A stretch of 64,000 nt of DNA from Lysobacter sp. K5869 (GCF_018847975.1 NZ_CP072597.1:5309001-5373000), one strand, 5' to 3'. Shown: positions 8,035-16,822, counted from the stretch's first letter. Numbers and translations are program-made. The notes: generated by a model not told the origin, from the letters alone.

Positions 8035-10375
8035 GAACCCGATCCGCCGCTACGACGGCCCCGCCGGCGGCTGGGGCGCGTTGCGCAGCGTAGCCAAGCA
8101 TCTGATCGAGCAAGACGTGCCGGTCAGCGGCGCGCGCACCCTGCTCTCGGCCAACCAGCCCGACGGCTTCGACTGCCCCGGCTGCGCCTGGCCCGACCGC
8201 GACCACACCTCCACCTTCGAGTTCTGCGAAAACGGCGCCAAGGCCGTCGCCGCCGAAGCGACCAAGCACCGCGCCACGCCGGACCTGTTCGCCGAACACA
8301 CCGTCGCCGAACTCGCGCGCTACAGCGACCACTGGCTGGAAAACCAGGGCCGCCTGACCCACCCGATGCGCTGGGACGCGGCCAGCGACAAATACCTGCC
8401 GATCACCTGGAACGAAGCCTTCGCCCGCATCGGCGAGCACCTGCGCGCGTTGGCCTCGCCCGACGAAGCGCTGTTCTACACCTCCGGCCGCTGCAGCAAC
8501 GAAGCCGCGTTCCTCTATCAGCTGTTCGTGCGCGAGTTCGGCACCAACAACTTCCCCGACTGCTCGAACATGTGCCACGAACCCTCGGGCACGGCGATGA
8601 AGGCGCAGATCGGCGTCGGCAAGGGCACGGTGCTGCTGCGCGATTTCGAGCTGGCGCAGGCGATCTTCATCTTCGGCCAGAACCCGGGCACCAACCATCC
8701 GCGCATGCTCGGCGAACTTCGCCAGGCGGCCAAGCGCGGCGCGGCCATCGTCTCGTTCAACCCGCTGCGCGAGCGCGGGCTGGAGAAGTTCGCCGATCCG
8801 CAAGACAAGCTGGAGATGCTGCACAACGGCTCGACCCGGATCTCCTCGGATTATTTCCAGCTGCGCATCGGCGGCGATCTGGCCGCGGTCAAGGGCATCA
8901 TCAAGCGGGTGCTGGAACTCGACGCGCAGGCCCAGCGCGACGGCGGCGCGCGCTTGATCGACACCGCGTTCATCGCCGAACACACCGACGGTTTCGATGC
9001 TTTCGCCGCCGACGTGGCGGCCGAATCCTGGGACACGATCGTGGCCGAGTCGGGCCTCAGCCGCGCGCAGATCGAGCGCGCCGGCGACATCTACGCCCAG
9101 GCCGAAAGCGTCATCTGCTGCTGGGGCATGGGCATCACCCAGCACAAGCATTCGGTCGCGACGATCCACATGATCGTCAATCTGCTGCTGTTGCGCGGCA
9201 ACATCGGCCGCGACGGCGCCGGCGCCTGCCCGGTGCGCGGGCACAGCAACGTGCAGGGCGACCGCACCATGGGCATCTACGAGAAGCCCTCGACCGCATT
9301 CCTCGACCGCTTGCGCGACGTGTTCGGCTTCGAGCCGCCGCGCCGCCACGGCCACGACACCGTCGGCGCGATCGAGGCCATGCTCGACGGCCGCTGCAAG
9401 ACTTTCTTCGGCCTCGGCGGCAACTTCGCCACCGCCACGCCCGACACCGAGGCCACGCACCGCGCGCTGCGCCGCTGCGACCTCACCGTGCACGTCACCA
9501 CCAAGCTCAATCGCAGCCACCTCGTGCACGGGCGCGACGCCTACATCCTGCCGTGCCTGGGCCGCACCGAAATCGATATGCAAGCCGCCGGCCCGCAAGG
9601 CGTGACGGTCGAAGATTCGATGAGCATGGTCCACCTCTCCGCCGGCATCAACGCGCCGGCCGCGCCGGAGCTGCTGTCGGAACCGGCCATCGTCGCGCGG
9701 CTGGCGCACGCCACGCTCGGCGAGCGCAGCAAGATCGATTGGCTGGACCTGATCGGCGACTACGACCGCATCCGCGACCTGATCGCGCGCGTGTTCGACG
9801 ACTTCCACGACTTCAACCGGCGCGTGCGCGTGCCCGGCGGTTTCCATCTGCCCAACGCCGCGGCCGAGCGGCGCTGGATCAACCCGCAAGGCAAGGCGCT
9901 GTTCAAGCCGCACGCGGTGCCGACCGATCTGCCCGTGCACCGCGCCCGCGCCCACGCCGCGCAACCGGTGTTCACCCTCGCCACCACGCGTTCGCACGAC
10001 CAGTACAACACCACGATCTACGGCCTGAACGACCGCTACCGCGGCGTGTTCGGCGAACGGCGGGTGTTGTTCATCCACGCCGAGGACATCGCCGAGCTCG
10101 GCATGAAAGCCGGCGACTGGGTCGATCTGGAGAGCCTGTGCGAAGACGGGATCAAGCGCAGCGCCCAGCGCTTCTTGTTGGTCGAATACGACATCCCGCG
10201 CGGCTGCTTAGCCGCGTACTACCCCGAAACCAATGCGCTGGTGCCGCTGTCGAGCTTCGCCGACGAAGCGCGCACGCCGACCTCGAAATCGATCCCGGTG
10301 ATCGTGCATCCGCACGTGCCGGCCGGCGAAGGGCTGCGATCGGCTAAGGACATCGGCCTTGTCCGAATTGACTGA
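8024..10375 (+). CDS. FdhF/YdeP-family molybdopterin oxidoreductase (formate dehydrogenase alpha-like)
   Basis: A 783-residue bis-molybdopterin oxidoreductase close to the FdhF/YdeP family, starting RRYDGPAGGWGALRSVAKHL as in YdeP proteins. CSNMCHEPSG puts a cysteine (Cys184) at the position that holds the selenocysteine molybdenum ligand of FdhF. Near the N-terminus are FDCPGC (Cys51, Cys54) and FCENGAKA (Cys68), only three of the four cysteines expected for the usual 4Fe-4S site. The C-terminal half carries the molydopterin-dinucleotide-binding fold (TTRSHDQYNTTIYGLNDRYRG). No electron-transfer beta or gamma subunit is encoded nearby, so it may be a soluble single-subunit enzyme. Formate as substrate is inferred from fdhD and the OFA transporter. 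Confidence 0.88.
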   Translation: MSDKNPIRRYDGPAGGWGALRSVAKHLIEQDVPVSGARTLLSANQPDGFDCPGCAWPDRDHTSTFEFCENGAKAVAAEATKHRATPDLFAEHTVAELARYSDHWLENQGRLTHPMRWDAASDKYLPITWNEAFARIGEHLRALASPDEALFYTSGRCSNEAAFLYQLFVREFGTNNFPDCSNMCHEPSGTAMKAQIGVGKGTVLLRDFELAQAIFIFGQNPGTNHPRMLGELRQAAKRGAAIVSFNPLRERGLEKFADPQDKLEMLHNGSTRISSDYFQLRIGGDLAAVKGIIKRVLELDAQAQRDGGARLIDTAFIAEHTDGFDAFAADVAAESWDTIVAESGLSRAQIERAGDIYAQAESVICCWGMGITQHKHSVATIHMIVNLLLLRGNIGRDGAGACPVRGHSNVQGDRTMGIYEKPSTAFLDRLRDVFGFEPPRRHGHDTVGAIEAMLDGRCKTFFGLGGNFATATPDTEATHRALRRCDLTVHVTTKLNRSHLVHGRDAYILPCLGRTEIDMQAAGPQGVTVEDSMSMVHLSAGINAPAAPELLSEPAIVARLAHATLGERSKIDWLDLIGDYDRIRDLIARVFDDFHDFNRRVRVPGGFHLPNAAAERRWINPQGKALFKPHAVPTDLPVHRARAHAAQPVFTLATTRSHDQYNTTIYGLNDRYRGVFGERRVLFIHAEDIAELGMKAGDWVDLESLCEDGIKRSAQRFLLVEYDIPRGCLAAYYPETNALVPLSSFADEARTPTSKSIPVIVHPHVPAGEGLRSAKDIGLVRID

Positions 10376-10613
10376 GCCGCTGCTGGCCTTGCTCGCGCAA
10401 CACCCCGACGGCCTGTCGCTGCCGCGCGTGTGCAAGCGCCTGGGCGTGCGCATGAGCGTGCTGCTGCGCGAGCTGGCCTGGATCGGCGAGGACGCCATCG
10501 GCGAGGTCGCCGGGCCGGGATGGGTGCGGGTGGAGGAACGCGGCGAGGTCAGCGTGGCGGCGATCACCGAGTCGGGCCTGGCGCGCCTGCAGGCCTCGCG
10601 CGCGCCGTCGTGA
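10359..10613 (+). CDS. Small winged-helix-like protein at the end of the formate operon
   Basis: An 84-residue protein starting at TTG, overlapping the molybdoenzyme end by 17 bp, so expression depends on that gene. The sequence reads as a compact winged helix: LLALLAQHPDGLSLPRVCKRLG, then a recognition-helix-like SVLLRELAWIG, then a beta-wing (WVRVEERGEVSVAAIT). I do not recognise a named family. It could be a small DNA-binding modulator or a chaperone-like partner of the molybdoenzyme. Tight coupling and the strong terminator just downstream show that it is the last gene of the operon. Confidence 0.65.
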   Translation: MSELTEPLLALLAQHPDGLSLPRVCKRLGVRMSVLLRELAWIGEDAIGEVAGPGWVRVEERGEVSVAAITESGLARLQASRAPS

Positions 10614-10638
10614 GCGCGCGCCGCCGCGTGCGGGCGGC

Positions 10639-10670
10639 AAAAACCCCGGCGCTCGCCGGGGTTTTGTTTT
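10639..10670. terminator. Bidirectional terminator between the formate operon and the GFA gene
   Basis: AAAACCCCGGC-GCTC-GCCGGGGTTTT followed by GTTTTTT. The 7-bp CCCCGGC stem extends by A-T pairs, and the site sits between two convergent genes (stops at 10613 and 10689), so it probably ends both. Confidence 0.9.
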
Positions 10671-10688
10671 TTCGCCGAACGCGTTCGC

Positions 10689-11039
10689 TCAGAACGAACG
10701 CCCGTCGATCTCGACGATCTTCACCGCGCTCAGATCCACGTCCTGCAGACAGCGCGCATTGACCGCGACCATCGGCGTGCCGTCGGGCATCTTGCCGTCG
10801 CTGAAGGGCGCGATGCCGCACTGGGTGCAGAAGTGGTGTTCGATGACGTGCTTGTGGAACTGGTAGGTGGCTACGTCCTCCGGGTTGGTCTTCAACGAGA
10901 ACGCCGACACCGGCACGAACCACAGCAGGCCGCCGCGGCGGCCGCACATCGAACAGTTGCAGTTGTAGGCCTCGGTGAGTTCGCCCTGCACGTCGTAGGC
11001 GATCTTGCCGCAATGGCAGCTGCCGGAATACGTGGTCAT
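10689..11039 (-). CDS. GFA/CENP-V family zinc-binding protein
   Basis: A 116-residue protein of the GFA family, named after glutathione-dependent formaldehyde-activating enzyme; many members bind zinc but have no proven reaction. The cysteine pattern is complete: CHC at residues 8-10, CNCSMC at 27-32 and CTQC at 71-74, enough for the two zinc sites of the fold. It stands alone, convergent with the formate operon. A role in formaldehyde or glutathione chemistry would suit a formate neighbour, but the orientation argues against co-regulation and the family label is not proof of function. Confidence 0.85.
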   Translation of the reverse strand: MTTYSGSCHCGKIAYDVQGELTEAYNCNCSMCGRRGGLLWFVPVSAFSLKTNPEDVATYQFHKHVIEHHFCTQCGIAPFSDGKMPDGTPMVAVNARCLQDVDLSAVKIVEIDGRSF

Positions 11040-11164
11040 CTAAGTCCCTCCCGCCGCGCCGCGGCACCGTGAAGATGCCAGGATAGTCCGGCCGCGTTAT
11101 GCTCGTCGCCTGCGTTTTGTCACGTCCCCGGCGCCCGCGCCGGCACCGCCGCTCAGGAGTCGCG

Positions 11165-11590
11165 ATGAATGCTTTGGCCGGCAGCACCATCATTCCCTGT
11201 CTGCGCTACCGCGACGCGCATGCCGCGATCGACTGGCTGTGCCGCGCGTTCGGTTTCGCCAAGCACGCGGTCTACGCCGACGGCGCGGTGGTCCACCACG
11301 CGCAGCTGAGCTACGGGGCGGGCATGATCATGCTCGGCTCGGTCGATCCGGACAACGAAAGCGAGTGGTCCAAGCGCATCGTCCAACCCGATGAGATCGG
11401 CGGGCGCGAAACTCAGGCCTGTTGCGTGATCGTCGACGACGCCGACGAACACTACGCCCGCGCCCGCGCCGCCGGCGCGCAGATCGTGGTCGCGGTCGCC
11501 GATCAGGACTACGGCGGCCGCGCCTACACCTGCCGCGACCTGGAAGGCCGGCTGTGGTGGTTCGGCACCTACAACCCCTGGAACCTATGA
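11165..11590 (+). CDS. VOC-family (glyoxalase/bleomycin-resistance fold) protein
   Basis: A 141-residue protein of the vicinal-oxygen-chelate superfamily, PhnB/DUF-like subgroup: IIPCLRYRDAHAAIDWLCRAFGF opens the first beta-alpha-beta module, and YGGRAYTCRDLEGRLWWFGTYNPW closes the second. I chose the ATG just after AGGAGTCGCG, a good ribosome site, although the frame is open a further 22 codons upstream. Its stop overlaps the ATG of the DUF72 gene (ATGA), so the pair is translationally coupled. Substrate cannot be inferred. Confidence 0.82.
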   Translation: MNALAGSTIIPCLRYRDAHAAIDWLCRAFGFAKHAVYADGAVVHHAQLSYGAGMIMLGSVDPDNESEWSKRIVQPDEIGGRETQACCVIVDDADEHYARARAAGAQIVVAVADQDYGGRAYTCRDLEGRLWWFGTYNPWNL

Positions 11591-12522
11591 GCAAGCGCAA
11601 AGACCCAACGCCCGAAGGCGGCGACCTGTTCGGCGCGCCGGCCGCGCCGGCGAAGAAGGCGCCCGCCAAGGCGGCCAAAGCCGCGGCCGACGATCCGCTC
11701 GCCGGCGCGACCGGCGTCGACGCCGTCGACGGCATCCGCTGCGGCATCGGCGGCTGGACCTACGCACCGTGGCGCGACAATTTCTATCCGCCCAAGCTGG
11801 TGCAGCGGCGCGAGCTGGAATACGCCAGCCGCCAGCTCAGCAGCATCGAGATCAACGGCACCTTCTACAGCGCGCAGAAGCCGGCCACCTACGCCAAGTG
11901 GGCGGCGGAAACGCCGGAGCGGTTCGTGTTCTCGCTCAAGGCGCCGGGCCGGGTCACCCAGGCCGGCGCTCTGGCCAAGGCGTCTTCGCAGGCCAAAGCC
12001 TTCATCGACGGCGGTCTGGCCGAATTCGGCGCGCGGCTCGGGCCGATCCTGTGGCAGCTCGCGCCGAGCCGGCGCTTCGACCCGGACGATCTGGCGCCGT
12101 TCCTCGACGCGCTGCCGCGCGCGCTCGACGGCCGCGCGCTCAAGCACGTGCTGGAAGTGCGCCATCCCAGTTTCCTGGCGCCGGAGTATCTGCAACTGGC
12201 GCGCGAACGCCGCATCGCCACGGTGTTCACCGATTCGGACGAATACCCGTCGGTGGCCGACCTCACCGGCGATTTCGTCTACGCCCGGCTGATGCGCTCG
12301 CGCGCCGAGGTCGCCCGCGGTTATCCCGACGACGAGCTCGACGCGTGGGCGCGGCGCGCGCGCGCCTGGGCGCGCGGCGGCGACAACGCCGACCTGCCGC
12401 ACGTGGCCGCGCCGCTGGCGCAGGGCGCGGCGCGCGAGGTGTTCGTGTATTTCATCAGCGCGGCCAAGCACCGCAATCCGGCCGCGGCGATGGAGTTGAT
12501 CGGCAAGTTGCGCGGCGAATGA
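11587..12522 (+). CDS. DUF72 domain protein (YecE-like)
   Basis: A 311-residue protein. After a lysine/alanine-rich leader of about 45 residues (KKAPAKAAKAAADD) comes the DUF72 TIM-barrel-like domain: IRCGIGGWTYAPWRDNFYPP, SIEINGTFYSAQKP, FSLKAPGRVTQ and the VYARLMRSRAEVARGY segment. DUF72 proteins are widespread and their reaction is not established. The start overlaps the VOC gene stop. The basic leader is unusual for the family and could be a nucleic-acid-binding tail or an effect of high GC. Downstream lies an inverted repeat pair rather than an obvious T-run terminator. Confidence 0.85.
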   Translation: MSKRKDPTPEGGDLFGAPAAPAKKAPAKAAKAAADDPLAGATGVDAVDGIRCGIGGWTYAPWRDNFYPPKLVQRRELEYASRQLSSIEINGTFYSAQKPATYAKWAAETPERFVFSLKAPGRVTQAGALAKASSQAKAFIDGGLAEFGARLGPILWQLAPSRRFDPDDLAPFLDALPRALDGRALKHVLEVRHPSFLAPEYLQLARERRIATVFTDSDEYPSVADLTGDFVYARLMRSRAEVARGYPDDELDAWARRARAWARGGDNADLPHVAAPLAQGAAREVFVYFISAAKHRNPAAAMELIGKLRGE

Positions 12523-12607
12523 GCGCACGGCCGTAGCGGCGGCGAGGCCGATGCTTCGTTGCTTGCGGCTCCCCCGCCTTGGGCCCTGCCGCGCACACCT
12601 CCCACGC

Positions 12608-12721
12608 CGTCATTCCGGCGAAAGCCGGAACCCATTTAGCTTTTACTTCGACTCTGCCCGGCAGAGTCGGCGGCCAACAAGAGCAACGTCAAAATGGGTT
12701 CCGGCTTTCGCCGGAATGACG
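12608..12721. repeat. Inverted pair of ATTCCGGC-GAAA-GCCGGAAT repeats
   Basis: A forward GTCATTCCGGCGAAAGCCGG hairpin and its reverse complement face each other across about 50 bp, and the pairing continues inward through AACCCATTT/AAATGGGTT. The whole can fold into one long stem with two hairpins, the typical layout of a bacterial interspersed mosaic element. It sits between the DUF72 gene and the convergent reductase gene. Confidence 0.85.
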
Positions 12722-12788
12722 ATGTGGGGGTAGCGGGCGCGGCGATGCGATCCGCGGATCGCATCGGAACCGGACGCCGCTTCGCGCC

Positions 12789-13439
12789 TCAGTACGCCAG
12801 CGTGAAGCGCTTGCGCGAATGCGCCGGCTGCTCGAGTTCGTCGATCAGCGCCACCGCGTAATCCTGCACCGAGATATTGCTCTCGCCGTTCGCGTCGACC
12901 AGCAGCTGATCGCCGCCGAGGCGGAAGCGGCCGGTGCGTTCGCCCGGCACCAGGTGCGCGGCCGGCGACAGGAAGCTCCAATCCAGCTCGCGCTCCTCGC
13001 GCAGGGTCTTGAGCACGCTGCGCATGGCCTCGGCGCCGCCGCGGTACTCGTCGGGGAAGCCGGGCTGGTCGAGCAATTGCTGGCCCGGCGCGACGTCCAG
13101 GCTGCCGGCGCCGCCGACCACCAACAGACGCGGCACGCCGGCCTGCTTGGCCGCGGCGACGATCTGGGCATAGCCGGCGACGGTGTCGGCGGCGAGGTTC
13201 GGGTTCTTCCAGCCGCCGACGTTGAGCGAGGCGATCACCGCCTCGTGCCCGCGCAGCAGGCCGGCCAGCTCGGCCGGGTCGCCGCCGCCGACGGTGGCGG
13301 CCTTCGCGGTCAGGCCGGCGTGGGCCGGCAGCGCGTCGGGGTTGCGGGCCACGGCGGTGACGCGGTGGCCGCGGTTGAGGGCTTCTTCGAGCACGGCGCG
13401 GCCGACGTAGCCGGTGGCGCCGATGAGGACGATGTTCAT
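12789..13439 (-). CDS. NAD(P)-binding reductase (atypical SDR, NmrA-like)
   Basis: A 216-residue protein starting MNIVLIGATGYVGRAV, the GxxGxxG Rossmann nucleotide-binding turn of atypical short-chain dehydrogenases (residues 7-13). It continues with the RGHRVTAVARNPDAL strand expected to contact NADP phosphate, and LLVVGGAGSLDV in the middle. Such proteins are NAD(P)H-dependent reductases or redox sensors. It is divergent from a LysR-type regulator 83 bp away, which probably controls it. Substrate unknown. Confidence 0.85.
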   Translation of the reverse strand: MNIVLIGATGYVGRAVLEEALNRGHRVTAVARNPDALPAHAGLTAKAATVGGGDPAELAGLLRGHEAVIASLNVGGWKNPNLAADTVAGYAQIVAAAKQAGVPRLLVVGGAGSLDVAPGQQLLDQPGFPDEYRGGAEAMRSVLKTLREERELDWSFLSPAAHLVPGERTGRFRLGGDQLLVDANGESNISVQDYAVALIDELEQPAHSRKRFTLAY

Positions 13440-13522
13440 GGGGAACTCCCGTGGGTGTGAGGACGGGATATAGTCTGTGCGCTAACAGGTCCGACGATAA
13501 TCCGGCCCCGGGAACTAGGACT

Positions 13523-14443
13523 ATGAAGCTGGACTTCACGATAGACCGCCTCAAGCGCATGGCCTTGTTCGCCCGCGTGGTCGAGCTCGGCTCGATGAGC
13601 GCGGCCGCGCGCGAGCTCGACATGACCCCGTCCGCGGTCAGCCAGCAGCTGCGCCAGCTCGAGGCCGAGACCGGCGTGGCCCTGCTCCACCGCTCCACCC
13701 GCAAGCTCAGCACCACCGAGATCGGCCAGGCCTATTACGAGGAATGCGCGGCGATGCTGCACGCCGCGCGCGGCGCCGACCTGCGCCTGGGCGACCTGCG
13801 CGAGGAACCGCGCGGCGAGCTGCGCGTCGCCGTGCCGGTCGGCTTCGCCCAGCATCTGGCGCCGGCGCTGGCGCCGCTGCTGCGCGCGCATCCGGCGCTG
13901 GCGCTGCGGATCTTCGCCGACGACCGCCAGATCGACCTGATCGGCGAGCGCATCGATCTGGCGATCCGGATCGGCCGCTTGCTCGATTCCAATCTGGTCG
14001 CGCGGCGCATGGCCGAGTGGCGGCATCTGCTGGTGGCCTCGCGCGAGTACGCGCAGGAACGCGGGCTGCCGCGCGCACCGGAGGAACTGGCCGATCACCC
14101 GATGCTGATCCTCAGCGTCATCAACCAGCCCGAGTACGTCGACCTGTTCCGCGACGGCGAGCCGTCGCGGCGGATCCGGGTGAGCGGGCGCATCGTCGCC
14201 AACAACTCGCGCGTGGTCGGGCAGATGATGCTGCAGGGGCTAGGCATCGTGCGCCTGCCCGAGCCCGACGCGATGCCGTTGGTCGACGAAGGCCGCGCGG
14301 TGCTGGTGTTGCCCGAATGGCGGATGCCGCCGCTGGGCGTGTTCGCGGTGACCGCGCAGCGCGAGCCGCAACCGGCGAAGGTGCGGCTGGCGATCGCGGC
14401 CTTGCAGGAGTATTTGCAGCGGTTGAAGTTCGACGCGGTCTGA
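13523..14443 (+). CDS. LysR-family transcriptional regulator
   Basis: A 306-residue LysR regulator. The N-terminal helix-turn-helix is clear (FARVVELGSMSAAARELDMTPSAVSQQLRQLEAETGVALLHRSTRKLSTTEIG, residues about 15-65), followed by the substrate-binding domain starting GELRVAVPVGFAQHLAPAL. I chose the ATG giving MKLDFTIDRLKRM. It is divergent from the NAD(P)-binding reductase, the usual arrangement for a LysR protein and its target. The short intergenic region contains an AT-rich patch (GATATAGTC) that could be the shared promoter. The inducer is unknown. Confidence 0.92.
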   Translation: MKLDFTIDRLKRMALFARVVELGSMSAAARELDMTPSAVSQQLRQLEAETGVALLHRSTRKLSTTEIGQAYYEECAAMLHAARGADLRLGDLREEPRGELRVAVPVGFAQHLAPALAPLLRAHPALALRIFADDRQIDLIGERIDLAIRIGRLLDSNLVARRMAEWRHLLVASREYAQERGLPRAPEELADHPMLILSVINQPEYVDLFRDGEPSRRIRVSGRIVANNSRVVGQMMLQGLGIVRLPEPDAMPLVDEGRAVLVLPEWRMPPLGVFAVTAQREPQPAKVRLAIAALQEYLQRLKFDAV

Positions 14444-14657
14444 CGCGGACGCGCCGGCGCCGCGCATCGCGCGCGGCCTCGCCGCAGCCGCAGCGGACCC
14501 GGCGCGACGCGAAAACACCGAAGCCGTGCGTTCGCCGCCGGCAGGTCGCGCAGGTCGCGCCGCTTCGCCGACGCCGGCATCGGGTCGTCGCGGCCGAATC
14601 CGAGGCGTTGCGCAACGAAGGCGCCGGCTTCGGCGCTTTCGCCGCCCTCGCGCCGCG

Positions 14658-15554
14658 TCAGTCGCGCAGTTTCGCCAACGCCCGCACCGGGAACGTGCCC
14701 ATCCCCTTCACCTTCGGTGGCACCGCGCTGAAGCTGAAACCGGTATCGGGCAACGCGGCCAGATTGCGCAGGTGTTCGACGATCAGGATTCCCGCGCCGA
14801 GCAAGGTCGAATGCACCGGCCGGGTTCCGCCGGCGGTGTCGTCGATGTTCATCGAATCGATGCCGACCAAGCGCACGCCGCAATCGCGCAGCCACACCGC
14901 CGCCGCTTCGGTCAGGAAGGGATGGCCGGCGGCGTAGGCCGGGGTGCCGAAATGCCGGTCCCAGCCGGTGTGCACCAGCACCGCGCGATCGCGCAGTTCC
15001 AGGCCGCGGAAGTGCGAATCGTCGATCGCGCGCACCGACTCGGGCACGCGGATCACCAGCGCGTCGAGGTCGGCGCAGTCTTCCGGCTCGATCTGCGACA
15101 AGTCCTTGCCGTCGGCGTAACGGTGCGAAGGGCAATCGATGTAGGTGCCGGTGTTGGCGACCATGTCGATGCGGGCGATATGGAACTCGGTGCCCTCGGC
15201 GTAGATCTGGCGCGAACGTTCGCGGCTGAGGTAATCGCAGATGTGCGCGGCCGGCATGCCGGGATAGGTGACCAGGCCGTCTTCGATGGTGTGGCTCAGA
15301 TCGACGTAGCGCACGCGCCCGCTTTCCAGCGCGCCGGCGCCGCGCTTGTGCGGCTCGGTGAGGATGGTCTTGTTGAGGATGCGCACCGGCCCGGCCATCA
15401 ACAGGCGCAGGTCTTGCACGATGTAGGCGGCCAGTTCGGCGTCGGCGATGTCGTCGCCGTCGATGTCGAGGCGGAAGCCCTGGCCTTGCAGGCCGCCGCC
15501 GTTGGTGAACTCGACGGCGAAATCGAACTGGACGCGGTGCTGGATCGGGTTCAA
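14658..15554 (-). CDS. Cyclase-family (kynurenine formamidase-like) protein with altered metal motif
   Basis: A 298-residue protein. Residues about 8-65 form an N-terminal segment (VEFTNGGGLQGQGFRLDI...IVQDLRLLMAGPVRILNK), and residues from about 82 form the cyclase/kynurenine-formamidase domain (VDLSHTIEDGLVTYPGMP). The usual metal motif HxGTHxDxP reads NTGTYID at 134-140, so both histidines are replaced (Asn134, Tyr138), while Asp140 and the later PSHRY are kept. I believe other members share the NTGTY version. If metal-bound, other residues must supply ligands. Translation appears to begin at TTG, chosen because it keeps the N-terminal segment. Function unassigned. Confidence 0.8.
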   Translation of the reverse strand: MNPIQHRVQFDFAVEFTNGGGLQGQGFRLDIDGDDIADAELAAYIVQDLRLLMAGPVRILNKTILTEPHKRGAGALESGRVRYVDLSHTIEDGLVTYPGMPAAHICDYLSRERSRQIYAEGTEFHIARIDMVANTGTYIDCPSHRYADGKDLSQIEPEDCADLDALVIRVPESVRAIDDSHFRGLELRDRAVLVHTGWDRHFGTPAYAAGHPFLTEAAAVWLRDCGVRLVGIDSMNIDDTAGGTRPVHSTLLGAGILIVEHLRNLAALPDTGFSFSAVPPKVKGMGTFPVRALAKLRD

Positions 15555-15666
15555 GCGCGGACTCCGGGGGCGTGGGGGCGTGGGACGTGATGAAGAGGCT
15601 TCGACTGCGCGGCTTCGGTTCGCAACGCAGCGGCTGCGTCAGGAAGGCGTCGCGCCCTCCCTTCCC

Positions 15667-15793
15667 CGTCATTCCGGCGAAAGCCGGAATCCATTTTGAT
15701 CCTGCTCTGCTTTTCCGGGGAGGGGAGATGGCAACGGCAACGGCAACGGCAACGGCAAAATCAAAATGGATTCCGGCTTTCGCCGGAATGACG
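15667..15793. repeat. Inverted ATTCCGGC-GAAA-GCCGGAAT pair with a GGCAAC hexamer run
   Basis: A forward hairpin and its reverse copy with matching inner arms (ATCCATTTTGAT/ATCAAAATGGAT) flank a short central run of four or five GGCAAC hexamers. The hexamer run is a simple-sequence expansion inside the loop. The element lies between the starts and ends of two minus-strand genes; no coding frame is seen in this gap. Confidence 0.82.
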
Positions 15794-15883
15794 GATGATG
15801 GGGACCGTTGGGACCGGGGGAATCGTCGAATCGCGGCAGCGCGAAGATCGCGGGAACGCGAACTCAAACCGCCGAACGCGCCG

Positions 15884-16822
15884 TCACTTCGCCGCGCGCT
15901 GACTCATCGCCACGCTGCCCAAGATCAGCGCGCCGGCGATCAGCATCGTCAGGGTCAGCGGTTCGCCCAGCAGCATCCAGCCCCACGCCACGCCGAACAG
16001 CGGCACCAGATAGGTCACCGCCACCGCGCGGCCGGCGCCGATGCGCTGGATCAGCCGGTAGTACATGACGAAGGCGATGCCGGTGCACAGCACGCCGAGC
16101 ATCGTCGCCGACAGCCAGGACTTGGCCGGGATGGCGTGGTCGGGCCAGGTCGCCAGCGCGAACGGCAGGGTCAGCAGCGCCGAGCAGCCCAGCGTCGCCG
16201 CCGCCACCGCCGCGGCCGGCAGGCCGGTGAGCTGGCGCCGGACCAGATTGGCGCCGATGCCGTACAAGAACGCGGCCGCGCAGCCCGCCGCCACCGCCCA
16301 GCCGATGCTGGCGCCGGCGGTCTTGCCGCTGGCCAGCACCACCACGCCGGCGAAACCGGCCAGCAGGGCGATCGCGCGCTGTACGCCGATCTTCTCGCCG
16401 AAGAACAGGAAACCGACCAAGGCGGTGAACAGCACCGCCATCGAGTTGGTGATCGCGCCGATGCCGGCCGGCGCGCGCTGCGCGGCCCAGGCGAACAGCG
16501 CGAACGGCACCGCCGAGTTGATCACGCCGATCAGCGCGAGCTTGGCCCAGATCTTGGCGCCGCGGAACGACTCGCGCGCTTTCCACAGGAACGGCAACAG
16601 GATCAGCGCGCCGAGCCCGAGGCGCATCTCCACCAGCGGCAGCGCGCCGAAGTCCTTGGCGGCCACGCGCATGAACAAGAACGAGCCGCCCCAGATCGCG
16701 CCGAGCACGGTCAGTTCCAGCGGCGTGCGCCAGCCGGCGCGGGCGGAGTCGTGGGCGGCGGCCGCGGGCGGCGCGGCGGAGCCGTTGGGCGTCACGGTGG
16801 CGGCGAGTTCGGGGGAACGCAT
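15884..16822 (-). CDS. EamA/DMT-family transporter
   Basis: A 312-residue inner-membrane protein with two EamA repeats, about ten helices: ELTVLGAIWGGSFLFMRVAAKDFGALPLVEMRL opens the first, given here as one span for residues about 35-67, and WAVAAGCAAAFLYGIGANLVRR the second. LGEPLTLTMLIAGALILGSV ends it. Members export metabolites or drugs, so the cargo cannot be read from sequence. I chose the ATG giving MRSPELAATV; the frame remains open for another 123 codons upstream but that part is proline/arginine-rich and unlike a membrane protein. Confidence 0.85.
   Translation of the reverse strand: MRSPELAATVTPNGSAAPPAAAAHDSARAGWRTPLELTVLGAIWGGSFLFMRVAAKDFGALPLVEMRLGLGALILLPFLWKARESFRGAKIWAKLALIGVINSAVPFALFAWAAQRAPAGIGAITNSMAVLFTALVGFLFFGEKIGVQRAIALLAGFAGVVVLASGKTAGASIGWAVAAGCAAAFLYGIGANLVRRQLTGLPAAAVAAATLGCSALLTLPFALATWPDHAIPAKSWLSATMLGVLCTGIAFVMYYRLIQRIGAGRAVAVTYLVPLFGVAWGWMLLGEPLTLTMLIAGALILGSVAMSQRAAK

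Noticed and set aside
8561..8600. Selenocysteine in the molybdoenzyme
   Set aside because: The ligand position is a normal TGC cysteine codon (Cys184); no in-frame TGA is present.
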